From Ciona savignyi (lineage: Eukaryota > Chordata > Ascidiacea > Phlebobranchia > Cionidae): a DNA stretch of 64,000 bases. The notes under the pieces were generated by a model. The model was not told the DNA's origin and searched no databases. It saw only the letters and a list, made by a program, of their open reading frames with translations. The position numbers and the translations under genes were made by a program. Positions 21,284 through 32,176 of the stretch are shown here, in pieces. The stretch covers positions 477,138-541,137 of the forward strand of contig CH003077.1 in NCBI GenBank assembly GCA_000149265.1. The letters are read 5' to 3'. Within the stretch, counting starts at the first letter, position 1, and every line of letters starts with the position of its first letter.

Positions 21284-21642
21284 CAATGTATTCATATCCG
21301 AAATTCTCTTTAAAACAAAGTATGGCGATGTTCCCAAAGCGAAGGCGAACTTTCGTTGGGTAAAAACGGCACATTTATGAGAGCCCTTCTTACTCAAACC
21401 GCCCGATACATATTTTTAAATAATGTAAAAAAATAATAAATGTATACGTCATAATCTTTCTTTAACAAACATAATCTTTCTCTTTCCAAAAAACATCTGA
21501 TATAAATGTATACGTTATAATCGTTCACTACATATGTGTAAGACGTCTTATTTTTCTTCAAAACTTTAACGTACCTTTGTGCCATCCTTTATACTAAATA
21601 TAAGCTTCGCATTAAACACTCGCATCAAATACACCTGTAAAA

Positions 21643-21837
21643 ATGAACGCGATAAAACGTTCCAACCCAATAACTGTGGTTTCTCAGTTTGTCCGCAATG
21701 CGCTTGTTAAGCACGCGGATGACAGAAGTATTTGGTTGAATCTTTTGGCCTTATTATTTCCATTTCATACATGTGGTATTTGCTGTATGGGCTATTTATT
21801 CTATTATGAGACTGATTCAGATCAAACGGTTGTGTAG
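21643..21837 (+). CDS. Possible 64-aa membrane microprotein, unrecognised
   Basis: ATG-initiated frame of 64 codons. It has a basic start (MNAIKRSNPITVV) and a hydrophobic Cys-containing segment (WLNLLALLFPFHTCGICC), then a short acidic tail. It lies in repeat-poor DNA. No splice context or homology is known to me and a frame this short can occur by chance. Confidence 0.2.
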   Translation: MNAIKRSNPITVVSQFVRNALVKHADDRSIWLNLLALLFPFHTCGICCMGYLFYYETDSDQTVV

Positions 21838-21902
21838 TCTGCCAGTGGAGAACGCGTAAGCGAATCGAATTTTCAAACAAAGCAGTTTCACGCAGAGAAT
21901 TA

Positions 21903-21927
21903 TGACGTCATTCGTATTATGACGTCA
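21903..21927. promoter_or_regulatory. Pair of CRE-like TGACGTCA palindromes
   Basis: Two perfect 8-bp CREB/ATF consensus palindromes, 17 bp start to start, in repeat-poor DNA. Motif presence is directly seen; function is inference. Confidence 0.4.
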
Positions 21928-24404
21928 TAGTTATTTAGAATACTCTTGAGTCGCGACGAACGTGCGTTATATGGGCATTGCTATGTCAATCGTATTAATG
22001 AGATTATTAGGTGAAGAATGTGGCTTCAAGTATGCTTTTATGTAGAAGAAGCCTAATGTCGCTTTAAGGACACAGCTCGCGCTTGTGTAAGTAGATTATT
22101 GATGTATAGATAATAAAGGCCATTCAAGGACGAGCGACGTACTTCACTGCGGAAAAATAAGCGCAGTCGTCAAGCATAATCATAAGCGAGACGGTGTGCT
22201 GAAATCAGTCATGCAGAAATATGTATCATCATTAGCTGGCATAGCAGTGCTGCATGTATGTAATCGGAAATCTATAAAGAAAAGCTGTAAAGAACTTTTA
22301 AAGAGATTAAGTCTTAGTCAAGATATATGTTTTTAAAATTATTTTATAGGTTAAAAGTGTTTAACGATAGTCGTTTCAAACATTAACCTTCTAATATTGT
22401 AGTGAAATTTGGGTGCGTATAATGGCGTTCCCATTTGGCATCAAAGCAGTTTCTGTATATTTTATCCACGAAAAAAGACTGTAATCCTACTTAGTATTAC
22501 TCGTAAAGCTCCGTTTCGAGCGCTACTCGCTAAAGTACTTCATATAAATATTGTGGTAACAAGTGCCTTCGGGAATTCGAGCTATCTTGCTGTAAGATAT
22601 TGATTTCATAATATTGCTCGTAAAACTAACGCGCCAATTTTTATTTTATTGTAATAAAATACCTGTGAGCCTGGTTAGCTAGAATTTTATAGATAAAGCG
22701 ATAAAGCGTTGCATTTACTGTACAAACAGTCTGAAACTTTTATTTGTATTCGTTTTTTCAAAGTGAGTACTGTAATTAAAAACTAGCATAACAGATAAAT
22801 TGTACAAGCTGCTTTGTTTGGTAACTTCGCCCACTGTGACGTAACATCAAACTAAATTATAGGCTGTCAAAATTACGCTTGGCTAAGTTTCGACGTCGAA
22901 AGTAAAACCCTGTAATTTTAAATACATTTGGCATTTAAAGAATAGTCAGATAATTTTCAATACAGATTAAAAAGGGAAGTTTGTTAAAGTCTTCCCATGT
23001 ATATGTGCGAAACCGTGTAACCAGTACACAAGTTACGCATATTTCGCAGCGTAGGCTTATGAAAGTTTCGTTTGCATTAGCTGCATGTAAATAGGCCTTC
23101 GGGCGTAATTCGAAGCTTGTTTGTCAGTAACTATTGATCTTTTTTGACATGTAGACTTACACTCAGCTTTTGCAGTAACATAATTTATGTTTTGTGATTG
23201 ACGCATACACTAGGTATGCTAGTATGTATCATAAAGGACAAGAGACGTTCAATAGTAGACCTGTGTAGAGTAGACCTAGCTATTGTTCGAAAACATCGAT
23301 TTTATCAATGACTGTTCGTAATAATCTGTTATTTTCGGCTTTGTAATAGGATATTAGCTTTAGGTTGCAAGGTCTGGCCCAGGGCGCAGCTAAGTATTTA
23401 TTTGGAAATGTAGATTTTTGACTCTTTATACCAGGTTCGACACTATTTAGGTTTTTTTTTGCAATTTTTATTCAGAGTTCAAACGTTCACTTATGTTTTG
23501 TCGTGCTTTAAATTTTATCAGAAGTCGTTATAATTTAGAACTGAAACTACCGTAAAATGGTGGTCAATAGCTGCCGTGTGTACAAATTCCCGTGACGTGC
23601 ATTGTCCAGTAAAGCCGGTATTTGAAAGAGCGTGACTAATTGTCTCTTACGCTAACACGGTTGGCCTACCTTCTTATAAAGAGGATTTGTAGGCGTTTGT
23701 GTGTCAAACAAGCGGTTTACTACTCTTTCTGTTTAAGACTCGTAGTTATATTTGCTCGTGTTATGTTGGCTTATAGCCTACAAAATAGTTTCAGTACATC
23801 TGTTGTTTTTAAGGGTAGTCGGGCGAGTTCAATAAGGAGAAAGAAACTGTTCCGTATTTTAGTGGCGTCTGTTAATCGCGCTGCGGTTTTGTGGGTAAAG
23901 GCGTGCCAGGAAAGGGAAATGACTAAACAATCACAGTCAAGTTTCTAGTTAAAGTGAACTGACAGAGGCTTTGTTTTAACCAAGTATGTTAGCTTTGATT
24001 TTACTTTCGCTTAAAAGTGCAATTGAGGCCAGGTTTAGTAGCACGCTAATTACCATGGGAGATACCATTACTTAAGACGGGACGAGTGTAATTAACATTT
24101 AAGCTAATACGATATTGATGCTAGCTTATTACCGGATTTAAGACGGGTTCTGGACTGTTTGTATACAAACACAACAGCCAATACGCTACGCAGAAGGTTT
24201 ATATTTCATGACGTAGAGTGCCGGTTCGCTCGTATTTCCATTTTATTTTAGGAGATACATCAAACGCGATCGGACAATAACCGAAAACCAATATTTGCTG
24301 GATATCGTCTCTATTCGGACTATTTCCTTTTACGCTTAAGTTTCAATCAATCGGCGAGCGCTACTGTTAGGACGTGCTGCGAGATAATTTTGCGGAATAA
24401 GGCT

Positions 24405-24762
24405 TAAAAGAGAAAAAAGAAAAAAACTGCTCGCTAGAAGAGGGTTATAGTTTATGTAGGTTGGGGCTAGGGTTAGAATAGGTGTTAAAGATTGAGGCGC
24501 GGGTCAATAATTGTGCAGTTTTTAAGGGTTTTTGTATTGGAACGGGGGAAAACTAAAAGGAGGGAAAGCGGGAAGGAGGGAAACTGCACGCTAAAATGAA
24601 GATTAGTGCATTAGAGTTAATTTTAAACATGGGGTTGGAGTTAAGGTTAGTTCTAGGGTTGAGATTAGTGTTTGGTGCAGGGTTAAATTTAGTTTAAATA
24701 GTTTTGGTAAGCAGTTTCCCCCATTCCCTCCTCCCCGTTTTCCCCCTTTTTAGTGTTGCCCA
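24405..24762. mobile_element. Two adjacent family C MITEs
   Basis: An older copy at 24405-24535 (AAACTGCTCGCTAGAAGAGG, diverged core) is followed by a well-preserved one at 24540-24762 with arms GGAAAACTAAAAGGAGGG and CCCTTTTTAGTGTTGCCC. Different decay suggests different insertion ages. Confidence 0.75.
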
Positions 24763-24779
24763 TTGGATCGTCCGCTCCT

Positions 24780-24882
24780 GGTCCTAGTTTCAAACCCGTG
24801 ATATATTGTCTAATCACAATTCGCTTAGTTTGCAGGAATGTACTAGTAGCACTTAGCAGCTAACCATTCGGCCATGTGCGTG
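24780..24882 (-). mobile_element. SINE family A (diverged)
   Basis: CCTAGTTTCAAACCCGTGAT to CTAACCATTCGGCCATGTGC on the plus strand. Confidence 0.65.
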
Positions 24883-25214
24883 TAATTAGATTTGACAAGC
24901 GCAAGTGAAAAGTAACAAATCTAACAATACTTATTCTTATACTTATAAAGAAACGTGAACCGCAAAAAAGGGGGAAACAATATATAGCTATTGTGCTTTG
25001 ACGGTCGTATGGTAGGTTCGCAAATTAAGTTTCGTTTTGAGCTGAATCCTTTAAATATTTACAGAATACTTAAAAGCCCCGAGGTCTGTTTACATATCCC
25101 ATTCACCTGAACTATGATCTATTATCATAATGGGTTAACAAATATTTAAAATCAACATATATGTCGACACCGGCTGTAAGGTCGATTCTTAGAATAAGGG
25201 TTCAGGCGAAACGG

Positions 25215-25502
25215 GATTATTATTGGAGGAAAGAAAGGAAACTGCTCACTTAGACTATAAAACTGGCCGAATGGTTAACGCGACCGATACATATACAGAC
25301 TGACATATAATAACGGTCTTAGCAACTAGCTCTTTTTGGGTTCGAAACTAAAGCCGGTAAAAAAATAGAAAACTAATTTTAACCCTGATGTTTTAAATAC
25401 TAATCTCAACCCCAGAACTAACGCTAACCCTTGTACTTCCACTTACCTCAATGTCGTAATCGTCATTTTAGTCTACAGTTTCCCCTCATTCCCCTCCATT
25501 TC
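25215..25502 (-). mobile_element. Family C MITE interrupted by a family A SINE
   Basis: Arm GGAAAGAAAGGAAACTGCTC, then a forward SINE at 25262-25368 (CTGGCCGAATGGTTAACGCG; GGGTTCGAAACTAAAGCCGG). The MITE resumes with AAACTAATTTTAACCCTG and ends TACAGTTTCCCCTCATTCCC. The SINE is therefore younger. Confidence 0.8.
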
Positions 25503-25796
25503 GTTTTCGAAAGCAATTTTAACGTGGATTTAACGACCTCGTCTGTATAATTTAATATTTTATAGCCAATAGATCGTCACTTTAATGTGGTAAAGTATAA
25601 AAACGGTCGTTTTTGTCAGTTTATTAACATTCGGTGTTATGTTTCTCTTTTACGGTTTTACGCAACGTATTCTATTCTTTGTTTTGCAGATAAATTATCA
25701 GCAGAGCTAAACCGTAAAAAGGTGCTTTTATATTTACCTACTTTTTATAAAGAAGAGTTTTAAATTCAAGGAGATAGTAGATCACCAAGTCTAGTA

Positions 25797-26002
25797 GGGA
25801 AAACTAAAAGAAGGGAGGCGGTAAGGAGGGAAATTGCACACTTAAAGGAAGATTATGATATTAGAGTTAGTTGTAAACATTGGGTTGAAGTTAGGGTTAG
25901 TTCTGGGATTGAGATTAGTGTTTAGGGCAGTGTTTAAATTAGTTTTCATAATTTTAGTGAGCAGTTTTCCTTCTTCCCCCTTTTCTTACTTTTAGTGCTG
26001 CC
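25797..26002. mobile_element. MITE family C
   Basis: GGGAAAACTAAAAGAAGGGA left arm; TTACTTTTAGTGCTGCCC right arm. Confidence 0.8.
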
Positions 26003-26503
26003 CAGTAGATATAGAAAATCTTTATACTTGGGTTTAACGCCGCAAAATGGACGAAAAATGTGTAGGAATGTTAAGCAGCGATGGAATTGTCATCATTTGT
26101 TTTTTATCGGCGGGTAAAATATACCTTTTGCGTAATCGTGCTACCTGGGCATGCCATGACGCATTCAACGTCATATTAACGTGACGTTGTCGACTGTGTT
26201 ATTTAAATATTTTTAATATGTGTCGTGCCATCGCCATAGCTACTCGACGGTTTATTGAATTAGTTTGATTTAAAAATATAAACAATCTAAGGCATGCCGA
26301 CATTTCGTAAACTATTGCGTTTAAATGGTTTGGGTTTTAGTGAGATTGTATTTTTAGCGTTTGAAGTTAGATTTTGCACCGATAATTTTATATAAACGTA
26401 TTACCATACATTTTCTATTCCTAAAACATAGAATCTCTTGCATTTTTTCAATCGTTACCTTTCAAGGCTGTAGATTTTGGTTCTTTAAATTCAATACCGC
26501 GAG

Positions 26504-29500
26504 ATGGCGCAGGAGAAATCACGTCAATACAAGCGACGTCTACGGGAAAAGAATCGGTATTGCAGCAATGTTAGTATCCTCAGCACTCTGAGCGTGGGAT
26601 CGGAAGGAAACTGGAAAATGAGGTAAAATGTCAGCTTTGCTTTAACGGTTAACGCGACGGGACAGGTGCTTAATTGAAATTGAGCATCATTTACCGCTTC
26701 AGCTTATGAGATACACCGAGTAGGATATTCATGTTTTTATTCGTGAGTGGGAAAACTAAGAGGGTATTACACGTGCAATTGTAAGATCACCTCGCGCCCA
26801 CCGTCGGTTTGTTATGTATGATTCACGTTCCTTCCATTTGAAAGAACCCAATAATCCGCTGGGTTCAGGCAATGTCCGAAAAGTGCCTTGCCCCAAGGAC
26901 ACAACCACAACCGACGAGTCAGCCAACAGTTTCTTTCCTGTATCCCTTTCGGTTGGAAGGTGTCGCACTAAACCACCAGACTAACCAGTCGGACTATACA
27001 TATACACCTCTCCGCCGTTGCGCAATCGTGTATTTGGACCCGGATTATACAACCACTGCTTAAAACAGACCTTACGGCGGGTCTGGTGGTTGTGTACCCC
27101 TCCGTGTTTTCGTATTGACCAAATTTTTACGTTTTTAAACATATTGTTTTACATTTTTATTTTTTCTTCCAGAGTTCCCTCCCTACGCGCAAGTCAATTG
27201 CCGGAAGAGTTGTTAGAAGTCTATGAGGAAGCGTTCTATTTGCTGGATCCCAATGATTCAGGAGCTATAGGTGATTCTACAATTTTATTATAAGCTTCTG
27301 CATTATATTACGAGCATATTCCGGCCTTGGTAGGCAGTTTATTGTATCACACATTTATTGCACACTTTGTTCATTGGGCTCACATTTATTGCACACTTTA
27401 TTGGCTGTAAGTCAATACAGATTTGTGTAGATTGCGAGGGTCCCCATGATAACTGCCCAGCGAGCTTAATCTTTAAGGCTACACTGGTCTTCTTGTGGCC
27501 TATACACAGACATACACAAACAAATATAGGCATAATATATTTAAACTTGGGCTTTCTTGAGAAAAAATAGCATATTAAAATGTTTAATATGGCCTCACCA
27601 TTTTGACTTTGTGCGTTACATTATTTATAAGTCAATGCTAAGATATCCATCACTAAACCCATTAACAAAGTAAAACAATTGCATTCGAGTGTTTGACCCA
27701 CGGAATGGTTCAAAATACTAATAACAACATCAATAAACATTCCAAGATTATACGGCATCCAATACGCAAATGCCAAATTCCGAAGATTGTGGTATCCAAT
27801 AAACAAATGCAAAAATCGAAGATTTTGGCATCCAATACAGCTGCGAAATAAGTTTCACCTTAACACTTAGAACCGCAAACAGAATCAATCGCAAGCCCGC
27901 AGCCCGAATATGGCATCGGAATCCAAAAATGTTTTGTGGTAGCACTAGTTTTGTTTACTCGAACCCACCGGGCTGTTAGATAAGAATGAAATATTCTCGG
28001 CTTGTAAAGGAAGGCGTAAATCAAAACGTTATCGTGTTGCGCTCAATTTAGTTTAACACGAGGGGCATACCTGTTTGGAACTTGTCAGAATATTATATTT
28101 GTTAAATAGATAAGAAAACATTCTTTCAAAATGACAAAACTCGTGTTTTAATGTGCACAAAACTGGTAACTAACACTTGTTATAGTTTAAGAGTAATTCA
28201 TATTTTAAGATTAATTCATATTTTTATTTATAAGAAGATTGTCTTAGTAGAAGGACATAATATTCTATTCAATGGGTTATTTCCGTTAATAGGAAAGCGC
28301 AGGACGTTATCGCACGTACAAATAAATTATCTCGCGAATACGAAAGGAAGCGTTTTCACACGGCAGATCACCTAGCCCCACCTTTGGTTTTCCACAGCCA
28401 TTGCAATGTGTTGTATGATTGAGACATTTTTTAGTTTTATAGCAACATTTAAATTATAAGTGTGCATGATCCGTCTTTAAACTGCGTTCTAACAATTTGT
28501 ATTAAAAAACATTAATCGTTAAGCTATAGGCTAGGGCGTAGATGCCGCAATTTATTATGAAACACTTAGATGTACGATCACGTGGACGAATGGTTAACGC
28601 GAGCGTTACGACTCTTATAAAAAAAGGTCCTATTGACAAGCCTATCATGGGTTCGAAACTTGGATATTCGTTCGTCCAATACTTTTGATTGTTTGTATTT
28701 CGCAATCTTCGCATCGCGGTTCGGGGTGAGCGATTTCATATCCGGGGGTTCGAGGGGAAATACCCTTTCTCGTCGTTATCCGACGACTTCAAACATCGTT
28801 CGATTGCGCTGGGTGATAATCTCGACAAATAATCTCGACAAAACTAGCCCCATAATCTTGACAATCCTCCGAAACCAAGGGTGTTAACACTACGCTGATT
28901 CGCATAGGAGCACGAGAGGTCGGGATAGTGATGCGAGCTCTCGGCCAGGAACCCACCGACGAGGAAATACACAACCTCATCCAAGAAGTAGATCGGAGCT
29001 CGACCGGTTCTCTCACTTTCAACGACTTCCTAGCGTTCTTAGCGCATATTTGCCAGGTGAGTTGATATTGTTTGCTGGTGGTCTGTTCCCATTATAATAC
29101 GCGTTGTAACGTCACAGGACGAAGACCCCGACGAAGAGTGGGAATCGGTTTTCAAACGATTTGACAGAAACGGTAAGTTTATATTTTTATGTTTCTATGT
29201 TTATTTACTCTACCGACATTGTCCATTACATTATCGATGGTTAAAGAAGGCGTTTAATCAATTATTCTCCTATACCCAATGCCAACTGACCTCACGAAAA
29301 AGCTCTCAAATTTCTGCCACAAAATGCCTTAAATTAAAACTACTAACTAAAATAAAACGGATATAGTGGTAGTCTAAGTAAGTCGAGTTGATTTCTAAGG
29401 TTGGAGAAGCGCAGGGGCGTTAAAAGGGTGTGCATTGCTTAGAATGCATTAAAGTGCATTCTATAAAATAGAATATTAATTTGCATATTTGGTTGTGAAA

Positions 29501-30294
29501 CAACTTCAGTAGTTGTAACACAGTTCATCGTCAGATTAACTCTTCCCTTCAGTCGAGTTACCGGACCTCGGAATGAAGTTTGCTGTGTTTTTATTAAATT
29601 TTTTAGTTTTCTATCGATATATTTGAATAGAGTGTGTCGAATTAACGTTTGTTAAATTCCTTACTTAAAACCGCCATAAAATTGAACTCCAGGTAACTTT
29701 CTGGCATTACTTTACTGATAAACATAAAGTAACGGACCCATCCTATTAAAAGTGGTCTGCTGATGTACTTAACTGTTATAACCACGCGGCCGCCGCTTCG
29801 AATAGGATGGCTCCCTTGTTATCATCACATTATACCATGTGCTTAAGCAGCAGTGTTAAGTATCTTTTTCGCCTAGGTTTTGCGGCCACGTCCGCTATAT
29901 TTATTGATTTATATTCTTTTTTAAATGACGTGTTTTAACGACTGTACGTTTTTACGTCTTTTCTTGTTTCTGTGTCGTAGTTATATTCGTTTGCCATTTT
30001 AAAAAACTGTGGCAAAAATATGAATAAACTAAACTAAACTATAACACAAAACTGAATAAATTATAAGACAAAACTGAATGACACTATAACACTATAAGAC
30101 TGAACTATATAAATAAGTGATTTTTTTACGTAGGCGACGGTTACATCGATGAGAACGACCTCCGAAAAACGTTGATTGAACTCCGGCTGAAGTTCACCGA
30201 CGCTGACATTGAAGAAATGATTTGCGAATTCTTGCCGCCTTATTCAAGGACGCGTAGATTAAGCTTCGATGACTTTTTAAACATCGTGGGCTGA
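26504..30294 (+). CDS. EF-hand calcium-binding protein, calmodulin/troponin-C-like
   Basis: Exons 26504-26622, 27173-27270, 28908-29056, 29118-29172 and 30134-30294 join in phase into 193 codons plus stop. After a basic 45-residue N-terminal extension (MAQEKSRQYKRRLREKN) come EF-hand loops at about residues 65-76 (DPNDSGAIGARE), 101-112 (DRSSTGSLTFND) and 138-149 (DRNGDGYIDEND). A fourth is degenerate (PYSRTRRLSFDD, no ligands at positions 1, 3 and 5). The IVMRALGQEPTDEEI linker is typical of the calmodulin superfamily. Loops 2 and 3 have Asp rather than the usual Glu at position 12, which in other EF-hands weakens Ca2+ coordination and favours Mg2+. Family known, exact orthologue not. Exon 1 is joined by phase and position only; the other four are strong. 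Confidence 0.87.
26720..26997 (-). mobile_element. tRNA-derived SINE, family B
   Basis: Inverse near-full copy (AGTAGGATATTCATG to CACCAGACTAACCAGTCGG) in intron 1 of the EF-hand gene. Confidence 0.8.
27741..27842. repeat. Short tandem repeat, unit about 39 bp
   Basis: Three degenerate copies of GGCATCCAATACGCAAATGC-type sequence with CGAAGAT in EF-hand gene intron 2. Confidence 0.65.
28255..28420 (-). mobile_element. SINE family B, strongly diverged
   Basis: Recognisable by GCAGATCACCTAGCCCCACC and GCCATTGCAATGTGTTGTAT; an old copy. Confidence 0.5.
28572..28665 (+). mobile_element. tRNA-derived SINE, family A
   Basis: GTACGATCACGTGGACGAATGG and ATGGGTTCGAAACTTGG, in intron 2 of the EF-hand gene. 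Confidence 0.75.
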
Positions 30295-30427
30295 TGTAAT
30301 TGAATATTATAGATATTTTTGAAAAATACGCGGGGTGGGGGGGCTGAAAATACGCGGGGTGGTGGTTTAGTAAAAAGGGGGAGGGGGTATAATATAATAG
30401 GACAAATATTTTTCTGTGCTAAGAGGC

Positions 30428-30645
30428 GAAAACTAAAAGAAGGATAAGCGGAAAATCGGGAAGGAGGGAAACTGCAAACTAAAATAAAGATTAAGACATT
30501 AGAGTTAGTTTTAAAGTTGGTGTTGGAGTTGCGGTTAGTTCTGGGGTTAAGATTACTGTTTAGGATAGGGTTAAAATTAATTTCCATAGTTTTAATATAA
30601 GCAGTTTCCCTCCTTCCTGCTTTATTCCTCATTTTAGTGTTCCCC
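30428..30645. mobile_element. MITE family C, downstream of the EF-hand gene
   Basis: GAAAACTAAAAGAAGGATAA left arm; CTCATTTTAGTGTTCCCCG right arm. A G-rich duplicated GAAAATACGCGGGGTGG motif precedes it at 30325-30365. The 130-codon minus-strand frame here is a repeat by-product. Confidence 0.8.
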
Positions 30646-31080
30646 GTGCTAAGATGTTAAACTCTATACATCACACATTCGCGCGCTACCAGTCTGTCCT
30701 ATTTTGGTAAAAATAATATTAGCCTTACAAGCTGTCGCGCAATATGGCAAATCGTGTGTCTTTAAAACAAGCGATATAATGACGACCACAACCGCAACAA
30801 AGTTAACGCAAAAGTCAGAACACAATCTTCAGCCTTCTAATGCTTGGCTGCCTGCATTTTTCAAGATTTTATTTATTTGTTATAATCGTGCTGTTGTACT
30901 TTTATTTGATTTTTTTCTCGTTTTATGCACCAAATAGCAAATTTAAAGCCATAACAGCTTTTTAATACTTCGCTTCAAATTCCGCAAATATAAAATACTT
31001 ATTTTAAACAAAGTTTTATAGTTTTATGTTTTGCAACATAATATATGTATGGGGCAAATCCAAGTAACAACGATATAGGC

Positions 31081-31286
31081 CAGGCATAGGCAAAATACGG
31101 CCCGAGTCCGGCTCTGGCCCGTGAAGGGATTTGACCGCCCGCAAACTAACCATACCCTTTAATGTGGTCTTGCTTTAGTGAATAAATATGTGATTAATAT
31201 ATTGAATACTATTCATGTAATAATCCGGCCCACCAAAATCGATTTCCCACATCTGGCCCGCCGACTAGAGAAGTTGCCCACCCCTG
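31081..31286. mobile_element. hAT-type MITE (CAGGGGTGGGCAA family)
   Basis: Left CAGGCATAGGCAAAATACGG, right TTGCCCACCCCTG, flanks ATATAGGC and GTGTAGGT resembling a decayed 8-bp duplication. Internal CGGCCCGAGTCCGG and AATAATCCGGCCCACC match the other copies. Confidence 0.8.
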
Positions 31287-31425
31287 GTGTAGGTCAAAAA
31301 ATGTGTTCCCAATTTAGACATTTCCGACTATCCTATTTTTTCAACAAAGTTTCAATTTTGCATAATTAATTGATGTTAAAAAACACTATTTTTAAAATGT
31401 TGCTTATTTGCCGTTTAGGTACGAT

Positions 31426-31715
31426 TAGGATAGGATATTCATGTCTATCCCTGTGAATGGGAAAACCAAAGTGGTTTACACACGGGCAATCGTCAGATCA
31501 CCTCGCGCTCATCGTCGGGTTACCGGAGCTATTGCAGTGGGTTGTTTATGATAGACACGTTCCTTCAAATTGGTAGAACCCATTAATCCGCTGGGTTCAG
31601 GCAATGTCCGTAAAGTGCCTTGCCCAAGGATACAACCGACTAGCTAGTGGCCAGTTTCGCACCTGCAACCTTTCGATTAAAAGGCGACGCACTAAACCAC
31701 CAGACTAACCGGTGG
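31426..31715 (-). mobile_element. tRNA-derived SINE, family B (near full length)
   Basis: From ATAGGATATTCATGTCTATC to CACCAGACTAACCGG on the plus strand. Confidence 0.85.
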
Positions 31716-31792
31716 TTAAACTCATTAAGCAGCATCTTAAAATATTTCTGATGGTTCGCGCTTTTACTTCGTGTTTATTTACCTTGTATCCT

Positions 31793-31970
31793 GGTGTGGG
31801 ATTTACAATTTCAGGAACAGGTTCTCTTTTGTATCGTGCTTACTAATCAACAGGTTCCATAAAAGGTCTAATGTTTGTTAAGAAAACAAGCATCTGATCG
31901 GTGATTATACCGACGTTCCAAGAACGGGTTCGACTGAACCCATGCGAAGCTCTTGAATCCCATCACTGTT
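31793..31970. mobile_element. hAT-type MITE, copy 2 of the 235-412 family
   Basis: Shares AACAGGTTCTCTTTTGTATC, GATCGGTGATTATACCGACG and GGGTTCGACTGAACCCATGC with the copy at 235-412. Ends are GGTGTGGGATT and AATCCCATCACTG. Confidence 0.75.
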
Positions 31971-32157
31971 TGTGCACATCGTCGGTTTCCGGAGCTCTTG
32001 CAGTGTGTTACATGAGCATAAACCAGTTCTTTAGTTTAATCTACTGGTGTCAGGCGATGTCCGACAAGTACCCAAATAACTGGAGATCGGTTTCGATCCT
32101 ACAACCCTTTCTCTGAAACGCGACGCACTAAGCACCCAAGCTATTGGCCGGACGAAT
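31970..32157 (-). mobile_element. SINE family B, diverged, tail missing
   Basis: GTCGGTTTCCGGAGCTCTTGC to CACCCAAGCTATTGGCCGG; it abuts the MITE at 31793-31970. Confidence 0.7.
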
Positions 32158-32176
32158 AGGAAACGACGTGATATGA

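Larger units (their letters stand above)
21284..24400. other. Repeat-poor intergenic region
   Basis: Almost free of the SINE and MITE families that fill the rest of the window, and without convincing exons. It includes two TGACGTCA palindromes at 21903-21910 and 21920-21927. It may hold regulatory DNA, or be sequence where insertions are not tolerated. Confidence 0.4.

Noticed and set aside
23640-23948. 102-codon plus-strand frame in the intergenic region
   Set aside because: Starts from a non-ATG codon, low-complexity basic/hydrophobic mix, no splice context or recognisable motif.
24600-24680. Telomere-like GGTTAG/GGGTTAG runs
   Set aside because: They are the internal core of family C MITEs and occur in every copy, not in telomeric arrays.
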